The position numbers and the translations under genes were made by a program. Below are positions 9,700-20,540 of a stretch of DNA of 64,000 nucleotides, one piece after another. The notes under the pieces are model-generated. The model saw only the letters and a program-made list of their open reading frames with translations, ran no database searches and was not told the DNA's origin. Each line of letters begins with the position of its first letter. Position 1 is the first letter of the stretch. This DNA comes from Homarus americanus (Eukaryota > Arthropoda > Malacostraca > Decapoda > Nephropidae), in contig NW_024727853.1 in assembly GCF_018991925.1 (NCBI RefSeq), forward strand, positions 27,501 through 91,500. The letters are read 5' to 3'.

Positions 9700-10312
9700 G
9701 GGGGGGCTGGGGGAAGAGAGTGGGGAAGAGGGGGTGGGGAAGAGGGGGTGGGAGAAGGGGTGGGAGAAAGAGGGGTGGGGAAGAGGGGGTGGGGGAAGGG
9801 GTGGGAGAAAGAGGGGTGGGAGAAGAAGGGGTGGGGAAGAAGGGGTGAGGGAAGAAGGGGTGGGGAAGAGGGGGTGGGGAAGAGGGGTGGGGATGGAAGG
9901 AGGTGGATGGGGGAAGAGGGGGTGGGGAAGAGAGTTTGAGAAGAGGGTGGGGAGAAGAGATTTAGAGGGGGAAAAGGGGTGGGGGGAAGGAGATTTAAGG
10001 GGAAGAAGGGGGTGGGGGAAGAGAAGAGGGGGTGGGGGAAGAGGTGGGGATGAAGGAGGTGGATGGGGAAGAGGGGGTGGGGGAGGGTTGGAAGAGGGAT
10101 GGGAGAAGAAGGGGTGGGGGAAAAGGGGTGGGGAAGAAGGGGTGGGGGAAGAGGGGTGGGGGGAAGGGGGGTGGGGGAAGAGGGGTGGGGGAAGAGGAGG
10201 TGGGGAAGAAGGGGTGGGGGAAGAAGGGGATGGGGGAAGAAGGGGGTGGAGGAAGAAGGGGGTGGAGGAAGGAGAGGGGGGTGAGCAGGGAGAGGGGTTA
10301 GTGAAGGGGAAG
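9700..10312. repeat. G-rich array (~610 bp) of GGGGAAGA/GGGGTGGG units
   Basis: Degenerate ~15-18-bp units such as GGGGTGGGGGAAGAAG fill the whole stretch, so runs of three or more G recur every few bases. The longest open frame in the window (9560-10318, Gly/Arg/Glu-rich) and the opposite Pro/Ser-rich frame both come from this composition. Several parallel frames are open at once, which speaks against coding. Confidence 0.93.
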
Positions 10313-10962
10313 GCCTGAATGACCTTTTATAACAACATTTAATTTTTTTGAAAATAAACTTACCAATATTGACATCATCCACAATTTATTAGTAATTTAA
10401 ATAGTAATTGTGTTATTACATCAACCATCATCAACTGCTCGACACAATACAACCCATTTCAATTATCTAGTGACCAAGCAATTAAGAGGCGACACACCTG
10501 GATTAATGAAGACTTCTTATAGGTAATCTCCCTTGTAGACTTAAAGAAAATCAGTTGCCTTTTAAAATTAGTAACGTCTATTAGTAATTAAATAACTAAT
10601 TACCTTGAAGACACAACACTGAAACTTATATTATTAGTTAAACTTTAGAGTTATATTAGGCAGTAAATACCTCGATAAACTTTATATCATCTCAGTTCGA
10701 CCAACACAGTAGTCAACCTTTACACAGTTATATTAAGGCCACTATGACAAGTTAACATTTTAATGATCAATTGGAACTCTTATAGGTGAAGGTAACGCTG
10801 TGGGCTGTGTTCTCAACCTTGAGTCGCCTGTCCTGACCTGACTGATAGAGATTTATAACCAAGTTGAAGGATGACAAGAGGAGAGAAGCATATATGTATA
10901 CTGTAAAGATCAACAGTAGATGAATATAAATCATTATGTTATTATGAATACTTGTTCATGTA

Positions 10963-10963
<1 letters not shown>
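10313..10963. other. AT-rich unique sequence
   Basis: About 650 bp of ordinary AT-rich DNA with no feature I can support. Confidence 0.6.
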
Positions 10964-11024
<61 letters not shown>

Positions 11025-11141
11025 AACAGTACAATATGTGAACCACAAAGTTCTATTCATTTACTGTTCCTCCGATCAGTAAGTTAGAAATGCAATAAAA
11101 ATGTGGACCAAACTCTGGTGTGTGTGTGTGTGTGTGTGTGT
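10964..11141. repeat. (AC)n and (GT)n arrays in opposite orientation
   Basis: (AC)n fills 10964-11022. After a unique spacer of about 95 bp, (GT)12 fills 11118-11141. The arrays are complementary and could form a hairpin. Confidence 0.95.
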
Positions 11142-11290
11142 ATGTATATGTGTGTGTGGTTCTCATGTCTTTATTCAGGGAGATCGTGAGTGATAGGTTA
11201 AAAAATGCAATTATGGACGAGAGTTGTTGTGTACAGGTAAAGAGAAGGAAGAAGAATTAAACTGTAGTGGTTTGCCGTGATGTGATTCTG

Positions 11291-11291
<1 letters not shown>

Positions 11292-11350
<59 letters not shown>
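11292..11350. repeat. (GT)n microsatellite
   Basis: Uninterrupted GT dinucleotides over about 59 bp. Confidence 0.97.
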
Positions 11351-11354
<4 letters not shown>

Positions 11355-11619
11355 AGGTGTGCGTTTTTATATATGTGCGTGTATGTATGCATGTTCATAT
11401 TCTGCCAGTATTATTGAAATCCCTGTTACCTGTGTGTGTCTGTCATTGCTTCTAAATTAATGATGATTCTGACTCACGCTGATGCACTGTTTAGGGGGTT
11501 TGATAAATTTGTCGGTTTGTGTTTTTGTCCGTACTCACACCCACACTCACACTCACTCACACACACACACACTTATTATCCCTCACCTTTATACATCGCA
11601 AACCTGACTCGGATTATCT

Positions 11620-11725
11620 CTCTCCACCTCCCTCTCTCTCTCCCTGGCTCCCCCTCTCTCTCCCTGGCTCCCTCTCTCTCTCTCCCTGGCTCCCTCTCTC
11701 TCTCCCTTTCTCCCTCTCTCCTTCC
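11620..11725. repeat. ~20-bp CT-rich minisatellite
   Basis: Four to five copies of a unit close to CTCTCTCTCCCTGGCTCC. It is pyrimidine-rich and non-coding. Confidence 0.9.
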
Positions 11726-11792
11726 CCGTCCCGACAAATTCGCGATCGCACTTAGAATTACGAGCCTAAATTAGCGTACATTTGGCGGTGAC

Positions 11793-11811
11793 CAGAGCGC
11801 CCTCTTGATGG
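11793..11811 (+). promoter_or_regulatory. CTCF-like sequence, imperfect
   Basis: CAGAGCGCCCTCTTGATGG resembles the AGCGCCCCCTRGTGG form of the CTCF core, with mismatches and one extra base. It lies in a short unique stretch between repeats. Weak evidence. Confidence 0.2.
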
Positions 11812-12158
11812 ACGTCGGACATTAGCACGCTTGATCAGTGGTCGATAGCCAGGTAATGGAGTCACTAGTAATATAATGGCGGGGCGGTGAGCTTTTGATC
11901 TCTGTGATGGTGGTAGTGGGCGGCATCTCTCCTCACCTCTCCTCGCCTCACCTCAATTTCCATCCATTCAACCCCTTCCTCTATCGCACCCTCTTACCCC
12001 CCCCACCCCCCACATTCTTCATCATCACCCCACGCACGTCCTTCTCTTCCTCAGTGGTGGGGTGGTCGGGGCAACAGCACAGGTAATCCTTTTCACCTTC
12101 GACACCTCACCTCCGTCATGGTCTTCGTCGAATTTTATGCGTCTGGAGTGAGTAATTT

Positions 12159-12161
<3 letters not shown>
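11812..12161. other. Unique then pyrimidine-rich sequence
   Basis: Positions 11925-12045 are rich in CTCACCTC and CCCC runs. No gene is supported. Confidence 0.55.
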
Positions 12162-12236
<75 letters not shown>

Positions 12237-12313
12237 AAGATTCGCTTAAATTGATCTTTACTAAGAAATAAGAGATTACAAACACCTGTCAAACTCAACG
12301 GCTGAAGATGACC

Positions 12314-12357
<44 letters not shown>
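12162..12357. repeat. (GT)36 - 82-bp spacer - (CA)20 inverted pair
   Basis: Perfect (GT)n at 12162-12234, a unique spacer, then perfect (AC)n at 12317-12357. The two arms are complementary over about 40 bases, so a single strand could form a long hairpin. Confidence 0.97.
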
Positions 12358-12361
<4 letters not shown>

Positions 12362-12935
12362 CATTCCTACATGATAAAACTTCAATGAACATAATAGAGA
12401 AAAATAAACTAAGCTGATCTAACAGTTATAACCTCTCGTACCCAACTCATAAATAATGGGGGTCATCTTTACAAACCGGAGCGACATTATGGGTTTGCCC
12501 TTCTTGCAATTATCCCTGAACGCCGCTAAAATATATCGTCCTCCCAAGCTAACTCATTACACACTCCGCTACACACCATTATATCCCCCTAAAGAAAAAA
12601 AAAAGGAAAAAAACACTCAGGATGTTTACCAAAATACAAGTTACTAGCGGCCGCTTTAACGCTAGTCTGACTCCGCTAATTTTGTCGTTACGAAGTTGGG
12701 TCTGTTTAGAGTGACTTTTGCCCGGAGGTGGTCTCGTTGTAGAATGTTATACGAGGGTTTGTATCTGCAGCCAGGGTCCCGCCGTGGCCCTTAATAGTTA
12801 GTAGAGGAAGGAGGGAGTCGGCTGGTTGGCTGGTGGAGGACGGCAGTGTTCACCAGGGGAAGAGAAGGAGTTTAGGTCTGAAGATACAACAATGGCTGAT
12901 CGGGTTTATTTCCCCCTAGTGTTAAATATGTAATT

Positions 12936-12938
<3 letters not shown>
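12358..12938. other. Unique sequence
   Basis: Ordinary complexity. Positions 12640-12790 are GC-richer, with a NotI-type GCGGCCGC word at 12648. No coding signature. Confidence 0.55.

Positions 12939-12968
<30 letters not shown>
12939..12968. repeat. (AG)15 microsatellite
   Basis: Perfect AG dinucleotides. Confidence 0.97.
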
Positions 12969-12970
<2 letters not shown>

Positions 12971-13151
12971 TGTTCAGAATTCTGTGTCTGTGTACAGTAC
13001 CAGCTGGCCGCGTTCTATTTTCATCGACACTAAATAAATGATTACACACTGTATAAGCCAGTAGAAACACACAAAGATAACTAACTACTAGAAAACAGAA
13101 ACACGAAATGAAGAAAATACTTTCGCAAGTATTCACATCTCCAGGGAGCAT

Positions 13152-13471
13152 AAATAATAATAATAATAATTAACGGTTTATTGAAAGAGCTTGGCAGCCA
13201 GAAGGCTGAAAATATACAGTTACATATTTGGGGAATGGGTTTCGAATTATAAATAATATACAAGTAACATAAGTGATACAAATAAGATATATAATAACTA
13301 GATGGGGAAAAGCTCAAACTACAGGGCATTTCAACATAGTGACAGTGCAAGAAGTAGTATTTACTGGGAGTGAATACACTGGTCTATTACTAGTTATTGA
13401 TAATTTTTACAATGGTTGGGACTGGGCTGTTCTTATAGCGATCAGTTCGTGCACGTATGGGCTGGATGCGG
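13152..13471 (-). mobile_element. LINE 3' end with (ATT)n tail, copy A
   Basis: Read on the minus strand, the fragment starts beside a (CA)n array and encodes a short in-frame C terminus including RTDRYKNSPVPTIVKIINN followed by TAG. A ~250-bp 3' untranslated part follows, ending AATAAACCGTTAATTATT and an ATT-repeat tail. The RYKNSPVP-type ending is common at the C terminus of invertebrate LINE reverse transcriptases. It is roughly 90 percent identical by eye to copy B at 25.4 kb. The coding end is intact but the element is heavily 5'-truncated. I cannot assign the clade. Confidence 0.8.

Positions 13472-13523
<52 letters not shown>
13472..13523. repeat. (GT)26 microsatellite
   Basis: Perfect dinucleotide array that directly abuts the 5'-truncated end of the neighbouring LINE fragment. 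Confidence 0.97.
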
Positions 13524-13524
<1 letters not shown>

Positions 13525-13644
13525 ACTTAACGAATAGTCACCTAACGAATAGTAAACGTAACGCTGGCGAGCAACTGAAAAGGTATTAGGATAGTCTTAA
13601 GACAAACCTGAAAAAGTGCCAAATCGACCCCCCTCACCTGGGAA

Positions 13645-13869
13645 ATGATTATTCCGCACCGTAACGCTACGAGGACCTCTACACAAGGTGTCAATACTTT
13701 CGAGTTAGCCCGACTGCATACCGAGGCAGACAAGCGCCAGCGCCGGAAAGACGCTGCCGCCACCCTTCCCGCACTAGATGTAGCCCCCCACATGTGCAAC
13801 ATCTGGGATCGACCCTGCCGGTCCCGTATCAGCCTCTTTAGTCACCTCAGAAGTCACCAAGGTAGGTGA
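13645..13869 (+). mobile_element. LINE polyprotein C-terminal zinc-finger tail, degraded
   Basis: This 74-residue frame contains GVNTFELARLHTEADKRQRR, an alanine-rich link, then HMCNIWDRPCRSRISLFSHL and a final RSHQGR before the stop. The layout (GV..FE..R....KRQRRK, then C-x2-C ... RCRSRI-type ... H-x3/4-H) is the usual end of several invertebrate LINE polyproteins. The second zinc-binding Cys is replaced by Trp (CNIW instead of CNIC), and no upstream reverse-transcriptase domain is attached. It is a dead remnant from a family different from copy A. A host C2H2 protein exon is the alternative; an AAGGTAGGT donor-like sequence overlaps the stop. Confidence 0.6.
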
Positions 13870-13939
13870 CATCCCAAATAACTCATATCATTGTATCATA
13901 GCTGGATGATCGTCATACTCGATTCCGAGTGACAGCAAA

Positions 13940-13969
13940 GTAGTAGTAGTAGTAGTAGTAGTAGTATGT

Positions 13970-14008
<39 letters not shown>
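13940..14008. repeat. (AGT)9 joined to (GT)n
   Basis: A trinucleotide array passes directly into TG dinucleotides with two early interruptions. Confidence 0.96.
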
Positions 14009-14009
<1 letters not shown>

Positions 14010-14082
14010 TCGATTGTATATTTAAATTCATCCATATATGACCAATGATCACGTCTATACCGAAAGTTAAAAAAATAAAACT

Positions 14083-14151
14083 CTCTCTCTCTCTCTCTCT
14101 CTATCTCTGTCTCTCTCTCTCTCTCTTTCTCTCCCACACACACACACACAC
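14083..14151. repeat. (CT)n and (CA)n compound microsatellite
   Basis: CT dinucleotides with ATCTCTG- and TTCT-type interruptions are followed by (CA)9. Confidence 0.95.
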
Positions 14152-14653
14152 ACTACTAATCCTATCATCTCTACAATACACAAATACAAAGAAAAAAAAT
14201 TAGACACCGCTATATTATTTACACACCAGCAGTCACAAGTTCACCAGGTAAGTTGAAAAGAGAAACCCTCACGTAGGCAGCACCCCCCCTCCCCCACTAC
14301 CCCCCCTCCCCCACCACCACCGACCTAAACAACATCAATGATTTTCATATTTTTCTAAACCGTAAAAAAAGACAAAATATATAATTAACTTTTGCCTCGT
14401 CGCTTCTTTTGTCGTTTTTAATGCTGACAAAAGGAAAAAAGCCACTGGAATATATGAACATAAAACAGCTCACGAGTGGATGGTTGTTTTGGAAACCTGA
14501 CACTACGACGCCCAGAGTGGGCAGGGGTGGTGGGGAGTGGTGGTGGGGAAGGGTGGGTGGTCGGAGATAATAGGGAAAAAATCATAGAAAAAAGGAAAAT
14601 TAATGAGTAGTGGATTTTGGAATTTCCCCTCCCTGATACTTGTGTTTATTCTA

Positions 14654-14654
<1 letters not shown>
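14152..14654. other. Unique sequence with C-rich and G-rich patches
   Basis: C-rich at 14281-14325 and G-rich at 14517-14560, otherwise ordinary. No gene. Confidence 0.55.

Positions 14655-14692
<38 letters not shown>
14655..14692. repeat. (CA)19 microsatellite
   Basis: Perfect dinucleotide array. Confidence 0.97.
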
Positions 14693-14694
<2 letters not shown>

Positions 14695-14915
14695 AAAAAT
14701 ATGAATCCTTATGATAAAAATACAAGTAAAATATACACACTAACACTACAGATACAGGCATACATACAGATGTTCCGTGTATACGTTCTTTGCAGTATCA
14801 TACAGCCCAATAACAGGGACAATATACATGCATATACACATCTCTACATGCATACACAGATGTAAATACAAACATGAATACACAGCACATTTTAATATAT
14901 TTCTAGCGCTTACTT

Positions 14916-15034
14916 ACATACATACATACATACCGCACATACATACATACATACATACATACATACATACATACATACCGCACATACATACATACATACA
15001 TACATACATACCGCACATACATACATACATACAC
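14916..15034. repeat. (CATA)n with periodic CCGCA interruptions
   Basis: CATA tetranucleotides are interrupted three times by the same ACCGCACA word, giving a higher-order pattern. Confidence 0.95.
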
Positions 15035-15193
15035 ATCAATAGGTTAGGGCGTGGAATGAGATAAATAGTGTGATGACTGTGTTCCTTCACCCATAGGTAG
15101 AGTTCATAGGTCACTCATCTATACACTCCCTGCAAGCTATGAATAAATGAATAATTAAATCATCACTGGTATTTGTAGCTGCTCTCATGCAGT

Positions 15194-15311
15194 CGTAGTA
15201 GTAGTAGTAGTAGTAGTAATAGTAGTAGTAGTAGTGGCGAAGGCGTGGCTATTGGGGGAGGCTGGAGGCCACTTTCAAAAAAAAAAAAGTAGTAGTAATA
15301 GTAGTAGTAGA
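15194..15311. repeat. (AGT)n arrays split by a poly(A)-ended insert
   Basis: (AGT)n at 15194-15235 and again at 15289-15311 flank a ~53-bp GC-rich segment that ends in 12 A. The insert looks like a small retrotransposed sequence landed in the trinucleotide array. Confidence 0.85.
15236..15288 (+). mobile_element. Possible short retrosequence with poly(A) tail
   Basis: The segment includes AGGCGTGGCTATTGGGGGAG and ends CACTTTC plus A12, with (AGT)n on both sides as expected if the target was duplicated or simply continues. Its parent element is not recognised. A loosely similar GCTATTGGG...poly(A) layout occurs on the minus strand near 43243-43285. Confidence 0.35.
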
Positions 15312-15409
15312 CTAAGGTAACTCAAGCAGGTATACGTTTAAAACAGTTGGTAAATTACAGGTAAATTACAGGTGTGTTGAGAGGATGACTTCAGACTTCT
15401 CTTTCACAC

Positions 15410-15475
15410 CCCAGAGGGACTATGACCTTTGTGACCTCAGTGAAGGGTCACGCCAAGGTCAAAATTAAACAAATC
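15410..15475. promoter_or_regulatory. Cluster of TGACC-type half-sites
   Basis: GACCTTTGTGACCTC, GGGTCA and AAGGTCAAAA occur within about 55 bp, in both orientations. This matches nuclear-receptor half-site spelling only. Function is unknown. Confidence 0.2.
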
Positions 15476-16040
15476 ACAACATGAACATCCTCCTCCACTC
15501 CCCCTTGTTCGTCCCTCGGTTGTTCCTGGGCAGCTTTATCTACTGTACAAAGTTAGCTTGACGGAGGGACGGACGGACAGGCGGACGGACGGACAGGCGG
15601 ACAGACGGACAGACGGACACAGCCATGCACAGTTCAGAAACATGACACATACTGTAATACCACAAAGAGAAAAAATACACACAGGTATATACAATTATAC
15701 AACATATATGAATAAAAAAAATAAAAAATAAAATAAAATACATACATAACACGACAAAAATATACACCATATTCAAAAACATTAAAATTACGGAACCAAA
15801 ATATTTACGTCAAAAAAATTAAAACAGAAATACATAAATAAATGAATCATTATCAATCACTCCACCACTATTGCAATACACCAACATTTCGAAATAATAA
15901 AAAAAAAACATTGCAAGCCAATATAGGAGTTTTAGAGTGCAGGTTGGGGGCAATAACGAGACAAACAGCCGTACGGACAGCCACTTGTGCTGCCCACCTA
16001 ATAACTCACTGCTCCCTCCACTGATTGACGAAGCGGCGTG
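15476..16040. other. AT-rich sequence with a (GGAC)n stretch
   Basis: Interrupted GGAC/GGACA units cover 15563-15620. The rest is AT-rich and unrecognised. Confidence 0.6.
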
Positions 16041-16045
16041 CACCC

Positions 16046-16347
16046 AGTCAGGAGAGTCGGGGGTGAGTCAGGAGAGTCGGGGCGTGAGTCAGGAGAGTCG
16101 GGGGTGAATCAGGAGAGTCGGGCGTGAGTCAGGAGAGTCAGTGTGAGTCGATAGAGTTGGGGTGAGTCAGTAATGTCGGGGTGAGTTAGGAAAGTTGGGG
16201 TGAGTCAAGAAAGTCAAGGTGAGTCAGGAGAGTTAGGGTGAGTCAGTAAAGTAGGAATGAGTCAGTGAAGTTGGGGTGAGTCAGGAGGGTCTGGGTGAGT
16301 CAGGAGAGTCAGGGTGAGTCAGGAGAATCAGAGTGAGTCAGGAGAGT
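16046..16347. repeat. 19-bp minisatellite, about 16 copies
   Basis: The unit is close to GAGTCAGGAGAGTCGGGGT. Divergence increases towards the right end, where GTCAGTAAAGT and GTCAAGAAAGT variants appear. Confidence 0.94.
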
Positions 16348-16365
16348 TATTGGTGGAAGTTTAAA

Positions 16366-16494
16366 ATGGTGTGGTCGATATGGTGCAATGGTTATGGTAG
16401 TACTGGTGTAGTGATTATGGTAGTGTAAAGGTTATGATAGTTCTGGTGTGGTGGTTATAATGGTGCAATGGTTATGGTGGTCATGGTGCAAGGT
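16366..16494. repeat. Degenerate ~22-bp GGTTATGGT repeat
   Basis: TGGTGCAATGGTTATGGTAG and variants recur five to six times with indels. Confidence 0.8.
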
Positions 16495-16559
16495 AGGAAA
16501 GCGCCACTTAATATAGAAGCGACTCTCACTGCGAAATATGATACGTAATATCATTGTGT

Positions 16560-16685
16560 TGTTCCTGTCTCGCTCTGTCTGTTTATATGTCTGTCTGTCT
16601 GTCTACCTTTGTTTGTGTCTGCCTGGCTCTGTCTATCTGTCTGACATATATTCTTATAATTATATTCCTTTACTTCAAACAAACC

Positions 16686-16743
<58 letters not shown>
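16560..16743. repeat. (GTCT)n region and (CT)26
   Basis: Interrupted GTCT units (16562-16645) are followed after unique DNA by perfect CT at 16690-16743. Confidence 0.93.
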
Positions 16744-16744
<1 letters not shown>

Positions 16745-16964
16745 AACGAACGATTCCTGGAACTAAAGTCAGAAAGTGGTAAACACATCATTCTCAAATA
16801 CGCCAACGATACTTAGGTCAATATCGTACTGAGAGTCTATCGTTATTGTTAGCGAATGTGTTGTATTGTCGTCATTATGAACGGAAATTAACCCGGGGCT
16901 GTTTGAGTGCTGGTGTTCAGGGTTCATCAATTTATCTTTTCATAGTGTCGCATTTTGTAGCTAC

Positions 16965-17230
16965 ACGTGTCATCTAACGTAACATGACCCGAGTTGACCT
17001 GACCTGACCTGACCCCTGCCTTAAATAACTTGAAAAATCTGAACTAGCCTCACACCATCGCAAATAACCTAACCCGACATGATCTTCAAACTTCTTTTAA
17101 CCTAAGTTAATGTAAATAACCTGACCCACTGTAACTAGACATAACTTAAACAGCTTAACCCAACAAACTCACCATAACTTAACCCAACGTAACCTAACTC
17201 AACCCCTGAAACGCAGCTTAACCCAACTTG
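16965..17230. repeat. Degenerate AACCT/GACCTG telomere-like repeat
   Basis: TGACCTGACCTGACC is followed by scattered TAACCTAACC, AACCCAAC and related words over about 260 bp. It looks like a decayed pentanucleotide array. Confidence 0.75.
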
Positions 17231-18290
17231 GAAGGTCGTCCTCATCCCTGTGTTGAATAATCAATACAAAAGCTTTTTTCTTTAGAGGCAGACACGTACT
17301 AGGGACGCTATAACGCCCAGCTAGAAGTTAAGGAGACGTCGTTAAAATTTTCAGACGAGTCAGTTGCTGCCTAAAGTGTGGAGGATAACCTACGCCACGC
17401 CTTCGTCTACCTGATTCAGGTTTCGTGCATTTTTATATAAATATTCAAAGTTCTTAAACCCTCCATCGTCATGTTTATCTGATATAACAAAGGATATTAA
17501 TATTCATAATACGCACATTCATTGAAGGACAATGAACCGAGTATGGAGTCTATTGCCAAGCCAAAGCCATCGTCGTGGACAGGGGTCGCGAGGCGGGGAG
17601 GTACCCGTGGCTACGATAGGATCTGTCCACTCGGTAGCAACAAATTGGCGCCCTTGGGACACCGCGACCCCGAATTGTTCACCTTTTGCTCGCCAGGATT
17701 TTATTGTAGGGGGAAGCGCCTCTTCTCTCTTCGTTTACCTGTTTCTTTCTGTCTGTGTGAAATGAGGAGGAGGAAGAGGAGGTCTGCCAGGAGGTACCGT
17801 GATGGGGTGTTTGTGAGGGTCTCTGCTGTGGGGTACACCCGCGTTTTCTCTTAAAATGCAACTCTCGTGCTACCTCCATCCTCCCTCCGACACACACTCA
17901 CTCACGCACACATACACAATCAAATACACACGCATTGTACACACAAACATACTGTACTGTAAACTCAAGAAAAAAATATTTTTGATTCTCAAAATGTTCT
18001 TCAGTAATTTTTTTTCGTAACTGAAGACTTTTAATCTACGCATGGAACTGACTCACTATACAGTATACAGGAGTTCTGTCTGTCACTGTTGCTGCACGAT
18101 TGTAATTACCAACCTCGTTACGCACATTAAGACCCCAAGATGTTGAAACACAGCGATAACGTTAATGTCACCATCAACGGCTTACAACAATGTGGTGATA
18201 TGTCGAAGCACATCTAAACTGCACACTTAAAAAGTTACGACACAAAGATAGCTTGCTAGAATGTCGTCGATACTACGCTGTGACTCGACA
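17231..18290. other. Unique sequence, no gene recognised
   Basis: Contains a 110-residue open frame (17522-17854) of ordinary composition, but it overlaps a second open frame and shows no recognisable domain or splice structure. A loose CA-rich patch lies at 17888-17945. Confidence 0.5.
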
Positions 18291-18379
18291 GTGAACAACA
18301 CACGTCCTCATATCCACAGATGGGGTGGATAACACAAGGAATCAACATAAGAACATTTAAGAAAAAAAAAATATTCCGT

Positions 18380-18545
18380 TATAAGGGAGACGATGATGTG
18401 TGTGTTGTTGCTGCTATTGTTGTCGTCATCGCCCATTATCCTCAGGGCCACTGATTCGATCCCGGGGCACTCCTGCTTTAACTCAACTATAAATGGATAC
18501 CTAACGTTACATTTGGGGAAGTGAAGGCGGTCGAGTGCATTACTA
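18380..18545 (+). mobile_element. Possible tRNA-derived SINE remnant
   Basis: GATTCGATCCC at 18453-18463 resembles an RNA polymerase III B box (GGTTCGANTCC). The adjoining block, read on the minus strand, contains CGCCTTCACTTCCCCAAATG followed by TAACGTTAGGT. A closely similar ~33-bp block recurs at 30355-30392. A convincing A box is not visible. Confidence 0.4.
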
Positions 18546-19425
18546 GCTATACTGACTCCTTGCATACCGCGGGCCCAGTATATAATCAGTACTCATTTAT
18601 CGTACCCACCCTGACCCTAATACACAGCCAAGCCTATGGAATCCAAGACCACTTTTCATCACCAATAAAACACAAACTGAAATCCTATACGAGTTTGTTA
18701 AGGGAAAACACAGAACACAATAAAGTTGATACACCTCATGTTATGGTAATTGATAGACAGGTGAGCAACGCCACCAGGTAACGATTAGTAATTAATTAAT
18801 CTTTGGTGATATTATTTATTAATTAGCCATCATTTAATATTTAACTTACCCTAGCTGTTTATGATTTGTATTTTGTCTATTAATTTTCAACCGGATTTAA
18901 AGAAAGTAATCCGAATACCTTAAAGATGGACTAAATGCACATATATACCAACAGTGATTTACTTGCATATATACCTAAAATAAAATATACCAATCATACA
19001 CAAATATACTGAAACAAACACCAACACAGCTAATTAATAAGTTTATAATACGAAGAAAAAAAACTCTTTATTTTCTTTCTGGTGCTTTGAGTTGACAAGA
19101 CTTACCAAACGTGAACCTTTATAGCACAAGTTAAATATAATTATATATATATCCCAGCGATTTATTTTTATCTTTACGTCCAAAAAAATAATGGATACAT
19201 TAATTGAGTACTTGATACCTGTCTTCTGCATGAAAATACTCTACTTACCTTAATTGCCTCATTATCCAGTTAGCTTCCCCTCCTAATTAGATACATAATT
19301 GGCCAGGTTGGCAATATTTCCCAGGCAGCAAGTCCACTTTTTTTATTAATATTATTTCTCTTCTAATTATTCTTAATATGCACGAGAGATATGGACATAT
19401 ACACACATACAAATAAACATATATT
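18546..19425. other. AT-rich unique sequence
   Basis: About 880 bp with no recognisable feature. Short open frames here have no domain-like content. Confidence 0.6.
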
Positions 19426-19429
19426 TATC

Positions 19430-19545
19430 CCTCAAGGGTGACTCAAAGGGGAGGGAAGGGGGAGGAAAGGGGGGGTAATTATACGGAGTTACATTTAAGG
19501 GGAGAGAGAGGTCCAGGGGAGAGAGGGGGGAGGGGTATATTCCTA
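19430..19545. repeat. Purine-rich tract
   Basis: GGGAGGAAAGGGGG-type sequence with a few interruptions. Confidence 0.75.
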
Positions 19546-19646
19546 CGTCCGCCATGTTGCCAGTAGTAATATACAATACAAAAATGCTTATCCGAGGCTT
19601 GTTTGGTGGATCGGTGAGAAGTAATTGATTTTGTTAACTACATAAT

Positions 19647-19650
<4 letters not shown>

Positions 19651-19728
<78 letters not shown>
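19651..19728. repeat. (GA)39 microsatellite
   Basis: Perfect GA dinucleotides over 78 bp, followed by a GAGAGAAGG-rich shoulder to about 19830. Confidence 0.98.
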
Positions 19729-19732
<4 letters not shown>

Positions 19733-19829
19733 CAATAATTGTCTGAGAGAAGGAAGATATAATGAGAGAGAGATAAGGCCACAGAGAGAGACATATAGAG
19801 ACAAGACAGACAGAAGAGATAACTGAAAC

Positions 19830-20534
19830 AGGTCAAGGCTGTCACTTCGGCTATCGTCAACACCCTCTCTAAGATACCAGATATATCCGGGTCCAGTTCC
19901 TTCTACGATTCACAAAGGTCCGTACGTTACCCGGAGATATTAGAACGTATTAACCAGATGCGTTGTCTTACCCAGCAGCTAAGAGCATTTCTACGACTGA
20001 ATATCTGGGAATCCATATTTATTTAAGTTAGGTTTGGTTAGATTAGGTTTGTTTGGTGTATCTAGCTACAGCCATTTATCTGTATGTCTACCCGTCTAAT
20101 TATCCATTTATCAATCCTCCTGTTTATTAATGTCTACCTCTGAAGACACACAAACAAGCTTCAACAAATTTATTAACAATTAAAAGTTAACCAAAACACT
20201 TGGCCAGATAAGAATGGAGTCCGGCGAGTTTATTTTTCTAAGGATCCACTCCAGGTTGTCTTCTCAGGTGTTGGCCTTAATTACACACCTGGTCAGTGTT
20301 ACCTGCTGGGCCTATGAGCCTTTTACTGGCACCTTCTGAGATCTCACTATTAAGCTCAACCTAAGGACAGGCACCTCAGCTAAGAGAACCTTTTTAATCA
20401 GCTAAAAAGAACTGATTTCCAAGTTTGTTTGTTTTTCTATAACAGAGCTATGTCATAAACTAACACCTGTAAACCTTCAGGCATTTAACAGAGCTAATGA
20501 ACTAAAAATAAACACCTAACCTAACTTAATATTA
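19830..20534. other. Unique sequence
   Basis: Ordinary-complexity DNA. A short TTAGGTTTGGTTAGATTAGG run lies near 20029. No gene. Confidence 0.6.
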
Positions 20535-20540
20535 TCTACC

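Noticed and set aside
9560..10318. Longest open frame (252 residues, Gly/Arg/Glu-rich)
   Set aside because: It runs through a G-rich repeat with several other frames and the opposite strand also open. Only the first ~45 residues are non-repetitive and they match nothing I recognise.
17522..17854. 110-residue frame of ordinary composition
   Set aside because: It overlaps a second open frame, shows no recognisable motif and lacks convincing splice sites or codon bias.
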